Origin: Butyrivibrio sp. XPD2006
GTDB taxonomy: Bacteria > Bacillota > Clostridia > Lachnospirales > Lachnospiraceae
Reading direction: 5' to 3'
NCBI RefSeq assembly: GCF_000420865.1
Contig: NZ_ATVT01000006.1
Coordinates: 62,001-126,000 of the forward strand
Length of the DNA: 64,000 nt
Positions 38,510 through 47,191 of the stretch are shown piece by piece. The notes below the pieces were generated by a model, which did not search any database, had not been told where the DNA came from, and saw nothing but the letters and a program-made list of their open reading frames with translations. How positions within the stretch are numbered: position 1 is the stretch's first letter; every line of letters starts with the position of its first letter. Made by a program: the position numbers and the translations under genes.

Positions 38510-38998
38510 TCAATCCCAAAATAATCTATCCGCCTTATCAAAAGGCAGCTTACACTTAGGACACATTAACTCCTCTTCATCAGAAACTATATGCATATCA
38601 CCACCGCATTCTGCGCACTTATGCTGATACTTGGCATATTCCTTATAATGCTCTTCCAAATCCCAGTTAGTTACATAACTTGCTTCCTCGAAAGGCATTC
38701 CTACAGTCCATCTTCCGTGTTCTATATCTTTATAGTTCTCATCATTAGGTATGTACATTGTAAGATCCTTACCCTGAGCAAGATTGCCACATTCATTGCA
38801 GCACAAGGTCACATTTTCTGCATTGATTGCGCCATTAGTGTGTTCATCAAAAAAAGTTTTTATCGTTTCTCCAAGCTCACCTGCTTTAGCTTTTTGAACA
38901 GTTTCCTCATAAATAACCGGAAAGCTGAAGCCAAAGCCATTCATTGCTGTGAACGAATAACCACACTTTAAGCATTTGTATCTGCATCCACCGCCCAT
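38510..38998 (-). CDS. Zinc-ribbon protein, unknown
   Basis: A 162-residue protein with three CxxC pairs: YKCLKCGYSF at the N-terminus, CCNECGN in the middle, and HKCAECGGDM ... LMCPKCKLPF at the C-terminus, likely two zinc ribbons. The ATG at 38998 is favoured by GAGGT spacing over one two codons upstream. The ending DRLFWD also occurs in the protein at 39488 (DADRLFWW). Function unknown. Confidence 0.75.
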   Translation of the reverse strand: MGGGCRYKCLKCGYSFTAMNGFGFSFPVIYEETVQKAKAGELGETIKTFFDEHTNGAINAENVTLCCNECGNLAQGKDLTMYIPNDENYKDIEHGRWTVGMPFEEASYVTNWDLEEHYKEYAKYQHKCAECGGDMHIVSDEEELMCPKCKLPFDKADRLFWD

Positions 38999-39050
38999 TT
39001 TCATACCTCGCTTTCATTTATATAAATTGTCCCTTTTCGGGAAAGTGTCT

Positions 39051-39245
39051 CTAATGCCCATTATATATTTTATTCCAGCCCACAAGAATGCTCTCTCCCG
39101 TGTCTACAATTCTTTTGAGAATAACGACTAATTTTTCTTGTGATATTCCTTGGGGTAAAATAGTATAATCAACCTTTTTGCCCCAGTTATGCTCATATTC
39201 AAGTTCAAGAAGTTCTATTTGTTTTATTGCTTCCTCATTTATCAT
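39051..39245 (-). CDS. Small protein, unknown
   Basis: A 64-residue protein (MINEEAIKQIELLELEYEHNW ... ESILVGWNKIYNGH) with a GAGGT ribosome binding site. It is rich in Glu and aromatic residues like its neighbours in this region and could be an immunity-type protein. No family recognised. Confidence 0.6.
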   Translation of the reverse strand: MINEEAIKQIELLELEYEHNWGKKVDYTILPQGISQEKLVVILKRIVDTGESILVGWNKIYNGH

Positions 39246-39365
39246 AAGTGATACCTCAGACCCACAATTCCGAAAAAAGAGTATAAATTAAGGGCACATG
39301 GGCAGAAAATAATATCTGATCATCCCCTGCCCCAACTTATGTTATAAGCTTTTCAATCATACAGA

Positions 39366-39487
39366 TCAGTTTCTCCAAGCATTCCACATTACAACTGCAT
39401 TCTTATTATTGTTTGTAATCAAGAATGCTTCTCTTTTCATCTGTTTGTACAGTTCAGGATTAGAGTGTTTGATTGGAGCAACACCAA
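39366..39487 (-). pseudogene. Possible remnant of coding sequence
   Basis: Directly after the stop of the 39488 gene, another frame reads VAPIKHSNPELYKQMKREA then FLITNNNKNAVVMWNAWRN and stops at 39366. It has no start codon and looks protein-like, so it may be the tail of a deleted gene, perhaps a toxin C-terminus. The rest of the gap 39246-39365 shows no feature. Confidence 0.3.
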
Positions 39488-40999
39488 TCAAAATCCCAGA
39501 TACTTTTTTCTAAGTTCCACATTAGCCAACAAGGCCAGATATCTCCTCAAATTCATTCTCCCGCGATTACAGGTTACATTTTTACTTGCAAGATCCCAGC
39601 TCCAACTGACCTTTTCAATAATCTTTCCAGCCTCAGCGTTATCGTCGTAAAGCTTTCTTAAAACTTCCATCGCTGCGCGATACTCTTTTTTACTAGCATT
39701 TGCTATAAACTCATAAAACATATCCTGAAATGCAAAGACCCGCTTATATCTACTTTCCACATCAAAAAGCAAGTCAATTAACTCTTTAACAAATTGTTGT
39801 GTATCACATTCATCCGGAGTATTCTTCAACGCTTCCTTATACTCCTCGACTCTTTTGTTAAGCCACTTTTCTGTTTTCTCGGTTATTTCCACTTCATCAG
39901 AACCATCCCACCAGAATAACCTATCAGCATCAGAAAGATAGTAATTTGGATAACCTTTTAATTCATCCGGCGTATCATAGAACGCAAAATAGCCATCATT
40001 CTTTAAAAACTCTGAAGTTTTTATCTTCTTTATTGGACGTTCGCGCCCTTCTTTTCTAAAGGACAATAATAGATCTGAAGCATATTGGGACATCTTTTCA
40101 TCACTATACGCCGTATCTTTTACACTCTTCCATTCAACCCAAAAGTGCTTTTCAAGCAATTCGCAGGCAAGATACAGGATTGTCCTTGCATGTAAGTGAA
40201 GCGAGCACTCAGCCAAGGCACTAATGCACTCCTGCTGCTCACCTTCTCTCGCACAATATTCCTTTTTGAGCATTTCAAGAATCAGAGAATACGCTTCATC
40301 TGCACCATACCGTTCTATAACGGCTGCCACAGCCTTTTTGCACTTTAGAACATCTGCCGGATACGATCCAGCTATAGCCTCATCTTCACATAAAGTCTCT
40401 GTCCCATTATTTATATAAAGCAAATCACTGAGATCCACACCTCCGGCATACCGCATTAAATATCTTGGAATAATATCATCCATCACATTTCGAGATTTCA
40501 AAGGTTCATCATAATATTCCAAGTGTTCAAAAGCATAGCTTTCCGCAACTTCCCATAAGTTAAAGCGCCTGTTGATAGAAAAGTTCGCATCCAACAAATG
40601 ATTTATCCATCCGGTATAATATGCGCTAGAAACTATATCTCCATTAACATCGGCAAGGCCTACGCCTTCATCATAAAGCTCATACAAGCAACGAACCGCC
40701 GTTACGACATAATTAAACTCATTAGATCCTATCTTATTAGTATAAAAATGCTGTTTACCATAGATATATCCAGCGGTTTCCCATGAGTCTTCTTCAAAAT
40801 AATTGTAATGAAAATGAACATCCTCCCCTGTTTTAATAGTTACAGGATCAAGCAAAATAATCTTTTTGCTATACATTTCAACGTTACGAAGATGCATCAT
40901 TCCACCATAATAGAGAATCTTAGAAACCGCATTAGAAAACTCTTCTATCTTATCAACACTAATTATCTCCGGACCAGAGTATCCTCCAAATGTTCCCAT
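39488..40999 (-). CDS. Large unknown protein, paralog of 41013-42437
   Basis: A 503-residue protein beginning MGTFGGYSGPEIISVDKIEE. The last 70 residues (AAMEVLRKLYDDNAEAGKII ... LRRYLALLANVELRKKYLGF) share layout and the LLANxExRxxxLGF ending with the next gene upstream, so the two are related at least at the C-terminus. The central ILYLACELLEKHFWVEWKSVKD matches LVKCYSLVKGTDFWSEWKLI of the relative. AAAGGAG precedes the ATG. Function unknown. Confidence 0.78.
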   Translation of the reverse strand: MGTFGGYSGPEIISVDKIEEFSNAVSKILYYGGMMHLRNVEMYSKKIILLDPVTIKTGEDVHFHYNYFEEDSWETAGYIYGKQHFYTNKIGSNEFNYVVTAVRCLYELYDEGVGLADVNGDIVSSAYYTGWINHLLDANFSINRRFNLWEVAESYAFEHLEYYDEPLKSRNVMDDIIPRYLMRYAGGVDLSDLLYINNGTETLCEDEAIAGSYPADVLKCKKAVAAVIERYGADEAYSLILEMLKKEYCAREGEQQECISALAECSLHLHARTILYLACELLEKHFWVEWKSVKDTAYSDEKMSQYASDLLLSFRKEGRERPIKKIKTSEFLKNDGYFAFYDTPDELKGYPNYYLSDADRLFWWDGSDEVEITEKTEKWLNKRVEEYKEALKNTPDECDTQQFVKELIDLLFDVESRYKRVFAFQDMFYEFIANASKKEYRAAMEVLRKLYDDNAEAGKIIEKVSWSWDLASKNVTCNRGRMNLRRYLALLANVELRKKYLGF

Positions 41000-41012
41000 A
41001 CCTTTTTCTCCT

Positions 41013-42437
41013 TTAGAATCCCAATAATTCCATTCTCTTTTCCTTGTTTGCCAAAATCCCTAGAAGTGCATTTAGCTTCTGTTTATCAAAATCACTCCTA
41101 CTTCGTTTCAAAACCCATTTTTTTGCCTGGCCCTTAGTTAACTCAGGGAAAAGCCACAAGCCCTCATCCAGCATTGTTTTCAGCAAAAGTAGTGCCTTTT
41201 TTGTACCTTCCGAATCAGGTTTTCCCTTTAGTTCTGTAAATAAAGCTGCATCCATCCTTCGTGAAGTCCAATCATTCATTATCTCTTCCATAACAGCCTT
41301 GAGTTCATCTGCAGAATCAAAATTCCCCAAGCAATCTTCGCTAGCCTTCTCTTTCCATTTACCTATTTCATCTCGCATTTCATCAGATAACTGCAGCTCC
41401 CTGTCACCAAATTCTCCAAGAGCTTCATCATCATCATTTCTCTGTATTGCCTGGTAAAAATGAAAGACTCCATGCTCTTTTTCATCAGACTCATCCATAT
41501 CATCTATAGAATCCACATAAAAACCATTTGCAGCTATTAGTTTCCACTCTGACCAGAAATCTGTACCCTTTACAAGTGAATAACATTTCACCAATACCTG
41601 CGGAGACAAGTACCTGGACAGTTCTGCAACAATCCCATAATCGCTATGTTCCTCCGCCAGTTTCGTTCTTTCTTCCAATGACATCAGCATCAGCTTTTGA
41701 ATAAATGCACCATAATCTTTTTTCTCTCGTTCCAACGATAAAAATTCACTATACAAAATGCAGCAACGATCCATATATTTTGCCGACTCTATCTGCCCCC
41801 GATCAAAAATAACTTCTTTTATTTTTTCTGCCAGAATAGAATCCTTTTCAACTATAAGAGCATTGTAAAATTGCGCGTAGTTAATCTGCTCAAAATCCGA
41901 AGGAACCTTGTATATAAGATCGATTCCTTTTATTTTCTCCACCTCTTCACATTCTTTGCAAAACACATACATCGTCCAAATATCTGCTCTGTGAGGGAAT
42001 CTCAGTCTGATGCCAATCAGGTCCTCTACCATCAAAGCATACCTATTTATCTCTATGATCTTATTTTCTCTAGCAACATAGCATGGTGTAACCGAATATG
42101 ATTCCAACAATGTCATTACCATAACCATGACTATGCCCATTTCATTAAAGTCAGATTCATTCACCTCAAGTGCGCACGTATCTGTATCATATGAAGACAC
42201 CCCTCTTACGCAGTTTTCGTATATAGAATAGTCAAAGAATACCTTACCGTGATTATTTCTTTTTACACGCTCGGCTACCTCTGTGTCTAAGTCCCCAATC
42301 TTTACTTTTTTAATCTTTCTGACACCACTTCTGTCAAGTAGCTTTAGCACATAGTCGTTAAGCTCTTCTCTCTTTTCCTCAGGTATTGTTACTTCTCCAA
42401 CCAGCTTATAGAATTCATTTAAAGCCATAGTTCCCAT
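41013..42437 (-). CDS. Large unknown protein, paralog of 39488-40999
   Basis: A 474-residue acidic, helical protein. The C-terminus GLWLFPELTKGQAKKWVLKR ... LNALLGILANKEKRMELLGF parallels the adjacent paralog. The start at 42437 (MGTMALNEFYKL) is chosen because GAGGA lies upstream and the relative also begins MGT; ATGs 9 and 15 bases earlier are possible. Genes 43050, 42437 and 40999 follow each other closely and are probably one transcript. No known domain seen. Confidence 0.75.
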   Translation of the reverse strand: MGTMALNEFYKLVGEVTIPEEKREELNDYVLKLLDRSGVRKIKKVKIGDLDTEVAERVKRNNHGKVFFDYSIYENCVRGVSSYDTDTCALEVNESDFNEMGIVMVMVMTLLESYSVTPCYVARENKIIEINRYALMVEDLIGIRLRFPHRADIWTMYVFCKECEEVEKIKGIDLIYKVPSDFEQINYAQFYNALIVEKDSILAEKIKEVIFDRGQIESAKYMDRCCILYSEFLSLEREKKDYGAFIQKLMLMSLEERTKLAEEHSDYGIVAELSRYLSPQVLVKCYSLVKGTDFWSEWKLIAANGFYVDSIDDMDESDEKEHGVFHFYQAIQRNDDDEALGEFGDRELQLSDEMRDEIGKWKEKASEDCLGNFDSADELKAVMEEIMNDWTSRRMDAALFTELKGKPDSEGTKKALLLLKTMLDEGLWLFPELTKGQAKKWVLKRSRSDFDKQKLNALLGILANKEKRMELLGF

Positions 42438-42465
42438 ATCTATCATCCTCATTTCATATGATTAC

Positions 42466-43050
42466 TTATGTTAATCTTTCATGTATCTGCGTAGCATATT
42501 TCAAATAGTCCTCACAGCTTGACTCAAGGCCATAACGAGTATTCATAAAGTTCGACATAGCCGTAGCAATCTCCCACACATCGCTTTCACGAGTGATATT
42601 CTTTGCTATCCATGATGCCTCAGAAGTCCAACAATCAGGTATTCCGTGACCAATAAGTGTCCATGGATCAATTTGATCCAATACTTCTTTGACGATCGGC
42701 ACTATTTCTTCCTTAACTTCCTTGCTTAAGACAGGAAATGCAACCAGAGGCTCATCCCACTTTTCCTGCAAATCAGTTGGAGATGCCCACTCCATCCATA
42801 CCTTTTTTCTCAATGTTTCATCTTTTATAAGCCGAGATATTATGTCCTCACATGCATTCCATAAAGAATTCAGATCATAAATTCTAGGATCAACCAGATT
42901 ATTACCTGTGACCTTGGCCACAATCCATTTCCCATCTTTCATGAAAATGCATGTTTTATCTCTAACGCTTTTATCTATGGCATACCCTGAAATATGATTT
43001 CTCCTAAATGCGCTTTTCAAATTGCTAAAATAAACGTTAGATGGTACCAT
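42466..43050 (-). CDS. Unknown protein, intact paralog of 56967-57405
   Basis: A 194-residue protein starting MVPSNVYFSNLKSAFRRNHI with the conserved core RKKVWMEWASPTDLQEKWDEP and DQIDPWTLIGHGIPD. The same core occurs in the broken gene at 56967-57405 (RQKIWMSWASP, LIEHGAPDD). No known motif. AAGGATAA precedes the ATG. It belongs to the group of unknown proteins between 37 and 58 kb. Confidence 0.72.
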   Translation of the reverse strand: MVPSNVYFSNLKSAFRRNHISGYAIDKSVRDKTCIFMKDGKWIVAKVTGNNLVDPRIYDLNSLWNACEDIISRLIKDETLRKKVWMEWASPTDLQEKWDEPLVAFPVLSKEVKEEIVPIVKEVLDQIDPWTLIGHGIPDCWTSEASWIAKNITRESDVWEIATAMSNFMNTRYGLESSCEDYLKYATQIHERLT

Positions 43051-43098
43051 AATCGTTTTATCCTTAAATTATTGTCGCTAGCCCTATAGTTTAATATC

Positions 43099-43899
43099 TT
43101 AATCCCACCACAACTGCCATGTATGTTTTCCGATGATTTCTTTGACGGTCAATTCATAGTCCGGATAACAGTCATCATCAGCTATTATCAGAGTTTTGGC
43201 AGCTGCTTCCAGCTCATCTCTTTTCAGTAATGGTTTTTCAAGGTAATATGTCAGCCTATCCAAGCCTATAAACATTATTCTTGCCCTATACTTGTCGTAA
43301 AGCTCTTTTGCAAGTGCTATCTGGCATTCCGGAGAAGGGCACGAATTAAAGCTGCCCATCGGGAAATAAGCTAATGCTTCCCATGGATTGGTTATAGGAA
43401 GAAGGACTATAATATAATCCTCAAAATGGATGAATTTTTGAGCATATGCCGGATTCATTTCATAAGCATCAAATAAACCAAAATCTGATATCTCTCTTGG
43501 GTTGTCAAACAATCGGTTGTACTTATCCGAAACCGGAAGAATTAAATCTTCCATGTATTCTTCATAGTCTTTTGTATTTTCACAGCAATCAAGCTTATAA
43601 TCATAAAGCATTCGCCCCTGCCATACTTCGAAGCATCGCCTATTAACTTTCTCTAACAACCAAGCAGCCGACTTTCGATATGTCTCCGAATCTTTGACTC
43701 CACGATCACTGAGCCTCAACCAGAAATAATCAAATTCATAGTCCTTCTTTACAAAAAACGGATACAATCCCGTTTTTTCTCCATCCTTCAGCAATTGCCG
43801 ATAAAGCCCTGCATTAGCAATATTATCTTCACGTAAATTGCCGGTACTAATAGCGGGAATCGTATCAAATCCGCCCAGTTCAATAAGTTTCTTACTCAT
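43099..43899 (-). CDS. DUF4253 protein
   Basis: A 266-residue protein. The C-terminal 110 residues match DUF4253: NPWEALAYFPMGSFNSCPSPE then LYDKYRARIMFIGLDRLTYYLEKP and the ending DDDCYPDYELTV. The N-terminal part (GFDTIPAISTGNL..., YPFFVKKDYEF) is family-typical. DUF4253 proteins are common in contact-dependent and polymorphic toxin immunity loci. Function not established. Confidence 0.8.
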   Translation of the reverse strand: MSKKLIELGGFDTIPAISTGNLREDNIANAGLYRQLLKDGEKTGLYPFFVKKDYEFDYFWLRLSDRGVKDSETYRKSAAWLLEKVNRRCFEVWQGRMLYDYKLDCCENTKDYEEYMEDLILPVSDKYNRLFDNPREISDFGLFDAYEMNPAYAQKFIHFEDYIIVLLPITNPWEALAYFPMGSFNSCPSPECQIALAKELYDKYRARIMFIGLDRLTYYLEKPLLKRDELEAAAKTLIIADDDCYPDYELTVKEIIGKHTWQLWWD

Positions 43900-43908
43900 G
43901 AAATCCCC

Positions 43909-43950
43909 CCAAAAAAGAAAAATGATAGCAGCAATATTGCTACTATCATT
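43909..43950 (-). terminator. Strong terminator
   Basis: Minus strand ATGATAG-TAGCAATATTGCTG-CTATCAT with inner AGCAATATTGCT palindrome, followed by TTTTTCTTTTTT. It closes the transcription unit 45759-44015. Confidence 0.9.
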
Positions 43951-44014
43951 TTATTTCTTTATGAAACACATTTCATTCATCGCGTCGTTGAAAAAAGCTC
44001 TCCGGTAAATGCTT

Positions 44015-44761
44015 CTAATCCTGTTCTTCCCGAATTTCCTTATAACATCTTTTGGCTGCAGGTAACATATAACGATATAGATTAATTGTCACCTGCTGCA
44101 TAATGGAAATCATTCCATTGTATAAATCCCTATCAAAGGTCTTGCTTGTAAGTTCATTCTCCTTTGCAGCAGTATAAATGTGCATATGATTTCTCAACCG
44201 ATAGGCATCTCTTATTCGCTGGTATTCTTTATCATTCAGCCGTAACATATCATATTTCATGATCTTATCCAGCTTATCTGAGAATTGCTGCTTCTTTGCA
44301 AAAAAGTACTCACACTCATTATGATGCTTGCACTTCGCACAATACGCATGCATATCATCTAGAGTCTGCCCCATCAATGATTCTATAATGCTAACACAGT
44401 TAACAGTGGCTGCCTTATAAACCATAGTATTAATCGATCCAAATATCTTAAACCTATTAACAATAAAGTTATACAGGTCTGACATCTGAAGACTATATGC
44501 CACATTGCTCACAGTAACAGGATCTTTAAAAAAATATCTTAGTTTGTATTTTTTTACAAAATAGTCTTTAGTTCTAATATAGTTACTCGGAAACTTTATT
44601 CGAGCATTATTATGAAGTGCATAGTTTTTAGCCGGAGGATCAAACCCGGCACTTCTTAAAAGCTCTTCATTTTCTGCCAAGAGCCTTGTTATCTGTGCGT
44701 TGTTTTTCTTGATCTTTTGTTCTATATAATCTTTCTCATTGTGCTCGGGGTTACTGTTCAT
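44015..44761 (-). CDS. HEPN-like protein with Cys/His cluster, unknown
   Basis: A 248-residue mostly helical protein. It has a Cys/His-rich segment YCAKCKHHNECEYF that could bind zinc, and RLRNHMHIY in a helix near residue 195, an R-x(5)-H pattern like the catalytic site of HEPN ribonucleases. The N-terminus is a short coiled coil (QKIKKNNAQITRLLAENEELL). It is the last gene of a three-gene unit XRE, NYN, this gene, ended by a terminator. HEPN assignment is inference. Confidence 0.55.
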   Translation of the reverse strand: MNSNPEHNEKDYIEQKIKKNNAQITRLLAENEELLRSAGFDPPAKNYALHNNARIKFPSNYIRTKDYFVKKYKLRYFFKDPVTVSNVAYSLQMSDLYNFIVNRFKIFGSINTMVYKAATVNCVSIIESLMGQTLDDMHAYCAKCKHHNECEYFFAKKQQFSDKLDKIMKYDMLRLNDKEYQRIRDAYRLRNHMHIYTAAKENELTSKTFDRDLYNGMISIMQQVTINLYRYMLPAAKRCYKEIREEQD

Positions 44762-44823
44762 ACACTACCTCAGCTTAAAAAAATGACAGTTACACAATAA
44801 TTATATCAGAACTGACCATTGTA

Positions 44824-45492
44824 TTATGACGCCAATTCAACAATCTGTTTCATTTTTGCATAATTCTTCTTTAGACACGTATATAATTGCTGTCCCTGTT
44901 CCCGTCCCATTTTATAGATACAAAAGGTATAAAACTCAGCTTTTTCATTACTGCTTTTGAGACCATCTATAACCAAGCGCAAATATTCCGAAGATGGTGG
45001 TATACCCATTTTCTGTTCTATTTCTTGAGAAATCTCCAACGCTGCCGCTTTATCAATTCCGTACTCATCACATTCTTTTTCACATCTGGAAACAAAGATA
45101 ATATTCTTAATCTTCTCTTTAGGAGTGTATTTTTTTACTTCATCTTCCTTTGCCTCTTTAATGCTTTCATACATCTCGATCATAGCTCCATATTCCTTGG
45201 CCAACCCCATAATCGATGTATAGCCCTTATCCTTGGAGATGATAAAGTATTTTCTGCCTCTTCTAAGCTTCCGAAAAAGAAATCCAACAAGCTGAAAATC
45301 CAAAGCGTTTGGTTGTCCGTTTACCGCTTTGACAAACTTAATTCTGGCTTTACAGCTTACAATCTGATCAATATCGATACTTTCAGCAGCATCACTGTAG
45401 AAAAGAAATACTCTGTCAAATCTGGAGAGGGTTTCAATCCCCTCCAGACCAGACTTATGTACATTTTCAAAATCAATGAAAAAGTCTTTCAT
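44824..45492 (-). CDS. NYN/PIN-like ribonuclease-domain protein
   Basis: A 222-residue protein. The first 130 residues are a PIN-like NYN domain: FFIDFENVHKSGLEGI (first Asp and Asn), VNGQPNALDFQLVGFL (second acidic patch) and YFIISKDKGYTSIM (third). The remainder is helical. Such domains are metal-dependent RNases or RNA-binding proteins. It lies 9 bases after an XRE gene and 62 before the HEPN-like gene, suggesting an RNA-targeting stress or toxin-antitoxin unit. Confidence 0.8.
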   Translation of the reverse strand: MKDFFIDFENVHKSGLEGIETLSRFDRVFLFYSDAAESIDIDQIVSCKARIKFVKAVNGQPNALDFQLVGFLFRKLRRGRKYFIISKDKGYTSIMGLAKEYGAMIEMYESIKEAKEDEVKKYTPKEKIKNIIFVSRCEKECDEYGIDKAAALEISQEIEQKMGIPPSSEYLRLVIDGLKSSNEKAEFYTFCIYKMGREQGQQLYTCLKKNYAKMKQIVELAS

Positions 45493-45501
45493 ACTACCCC
45501 C

Positions 45502-45759
45502 TCAGACATTGATCTTATTACGCACAACTATATCTTCTATAGAAACCCCCAATACATCGGCCAAAAGAAAAAGTGTATCAGTCGAAGGCATTCCCTTACA
45601 ATTAGGTTTGCCTTCAGCAATAAACTTCCACTTGTATACCCCCTGAACAGATGCAAAGCCTATTCCTTTCTGGATATCAACCGGTGTTAATCCCTTTTCT
45701 TTCATAATTCTGAATATATTGGCACAAGTAGCCTGCTGATTAATAACTTTAATACTCAT
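45502..45759 (-). CDS. XRE-type DNA-binding protein
   Basis: An 85-residue HTH protein: NIFRIMKEKGLTPVDIQKGIGFASVQGVYKWKF, with an extended loop before the recognition region end and a C-terminal LFLLADVLGVSIEDIVV that matches the XRE protein at 27610. Probable regulator and first gene of the XRE-NYN-HEPN-like unit; it may serve as antitoxin-type repressor. Confidence 0.8.
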   Translation of the reverse strand: MSIKVINQQATCANIFRIMKEKGLTPVDIQKGIGFASVQGVYKWKFIAEGKPNCKGMPSTDTLFLLADVLGVSIEDIVVRNKINV

Positions 45760-45979
45760 AGTATTTTCTCCATTTCTATTTAGCTTAATTTGCCACCGCT
45801 AACTGTGCTCAGAAAATCAGAGTCCACGATTAATCCTTCAGATTCCCAAAGGTTAGAGGTATTCTTATCCGAACACAGTCGCTATGGCGGACACAATATT
45901 CAGTTGTAAAAATGGGAAAATATTCTTGAAATAAAGATATTACTCTACCATTTTCGCTAGCCTTAAACTTCACGTTGTA

Positions 45980-46120
45980 TTGCAAAAAATAAAACTAAAT
46001 GGTAAGGTGTAGATATGAAGTGAACACCGTGCAGGGTTCAAAAATACTTCATACTTCAGATGCTAGAACATCTGAAACCTTTATTGCAAGAGAGGCGTTT
46101 TGCAGAACGTCTCTTTTGTT
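45980..46120 (+). ncRNA. Predicted small RNA with three hairpins
   Basis: A promoter-like TTGCAA (45980), 17-base spacer and TAAGGT precede a structured stretch from about 46014: outer ATGAAGT/ACTTCAT enclosing TGAACxCC/GGGTTCA, then TTCAGATG-CTAGAA-CATCTGAA, then a terminator AGAGGCGTT/AACGTCTCT followed by TTTTGTT. No reading frame. The rest of the 414-base gap 45760-46173 has no other feature I can support. It converges on the XRE-like gene ending at 46174. Confidence 0.5.
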
Positions 46121-46173
46121 ATTTCCCCATAATTCGCGCTTGCATTAAGCATCACCTCCTTCAAATTGCCGTT

Positions 46174-46983
46174 TTAGGCCATGTAAAACTCATCACTATA
46201 ATCATCCAAGAAATAATTAGAAAGATATACCTCGTCCAATATCTTCTGGGCATTGATATCAACAAGAATAACGGACAAATCTCCCCTAAAGGCTAATGCA
46301 TGTTCATATTTTTTAAAGTATGCAAAGCTCCATGGATCATTTGTAACTACGGAAAACTTCATCTCCTTCGTGTTAGAATATTTCAAGAAGTGGATAAAAA
46401 GCATATTTGCATTCATTCGCGTAGATCGTTCTCCGTCAGGAGTACATAAAAACTGTATCTTCCATGTCCTGATTCTTCCTTTATCAATTGATAGAAGCAA
46501 ATCGTTTCTTCTAAACAAATTCGCTTTTTCATCTGAAATCTCATTGCTAAAGGTCATACCCGACTTGGCTAAAGCATAGAAAACCAAACCTCTTGCACGA
46601 TCATTAAGCTTATCCATCAACAGTCTACGAGCTTCATATGACAATCTCCTAAAACTGCCTTTTTCAGCGTTACTATTAACCTCTATAATGATCTGCTCTG
46701 CCATTTCGCGAGCTTTTTCATCAACCTTGTCCTCATCCCGCTCAGTCTTGTATCCAGCTGCATTCATGACATCTTCATATGTAATACCATTCTGAGGATT
46801 AGCCTGCTTGGAAGTAAGCTTTTGTATCATCTTAGGGCTAGGAGTATACTCGCCTTTCTCTATAAGATAAACCGTAGTATAGCTTACCCCTGCATCTTTA
46901 GCATACTTTCTCAAAGATCTATTGCCTCTAGCCAATTTGATCATGCTTCCTAATTCAGTTTTTCCATCAATCTTTTTGTTCAT
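46174..46983 (-). CDS. XRE regulator with C-terminal unknown domain
   Basis: A 269-residue protein. Residues 10-60 form an HTH (ELGSMIKLARGNRSLRKYAK then AGVSYTTVYLIEKGEYTPS). After a linker, residues 130-260 (FRRNDLLLSIDKGRIRTWKI, KFSVVTNDPWSFAYFKKYEH, LAFRGDLSVILVDINAQKIL) look like an alpha/beta domain of restriction-enzyme-like style without sure catalytic residues. Its promoter at 47096-47123 is one of the best sigma-A matches in the window. Confidence 0.75.
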   Translation of the reverse strand: MNKKIDGKTELGSMIKLARGNRSLRKYAKDAGVSYTTVYLIEKGEYTPSPKMIQKLTSKQANPQNGITYEDVMNAAGYKTERDEDKVDEKAREMAEQIIIEVNSNAEKGSFRRLSYEARRLLMDKLNDRARGLVFYALAKSGMTFSNEISDEKANLFRRNDLLLSIDKGRIRTWKIQFLCTPDGERSTRMNANMLFIHFLKYSNTKEMKFSVVTNDPWSFAYFKKYEHALAFRGDLSVILVDINAQKILDEVYLSNYFLDDYSDEFYMA

Positions 46984-47095
46984 AATTTTAGTTAAATATC
47001 ATTTGACAACATGTTATTAAACTATCCGCTGAATATTTTTCTAGGATGGATTTCTTTAGACGAATTCTGCTTATTTTCTAGTGATTTACACCATA

Positions 47096-47123
47096 ATTAT
47101 ATCATAATAACATATAATGTCAA
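47096..47123 (-). promoter_or_regulatory. Sigma-A promoter of the XRE-like gene
   Basis: Minus strand TTGACA (47123-47118), 16-base spacer, TATAAT (47101-47096), both perfect hexamers, 113 bases before the start codon. A second TTGTCA-like element occurs near 47005. The intervening leader includes GTTTAATA motifs also present in the terminator palindrome, possible operator half-sites. Confidence 0.75.
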
Positions 47124-47137
47124 CGTAGCATAACAAA

Positions 47138-47174
47138 ACAGGTGTTTGTTTAATATTATTAAACAAACACCTGT
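47138..47174 (-). terminator. Long perfect hairpin, terminator
   Basis: ACAGGTGTTTGTTTAATA and its inverse flank a single central base: 18-bp perfect arms. On the minus strand TTTTGTT follows. It ends the transcript of the gene at 47192 and lies directly upstream of the 47096 promoter. Confidence 0.85.
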
Positions 47175-47191
47175 ATCTCACCATTTCTTCA

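Noticed and set aside
44887-45690. A 267-codon plus-strand frame
   Set aside because: Antisense to the NYN gene and part of an XRE gene; no ribosome binding site, composition Phe/Ile/Ser-rich as expected for a shadow.
45980-46120. Type III toxin-antitoxin RNA
   Set aside because: No tandem 30-40 base repeats and the neighbouring gene is convergent, not downstream.
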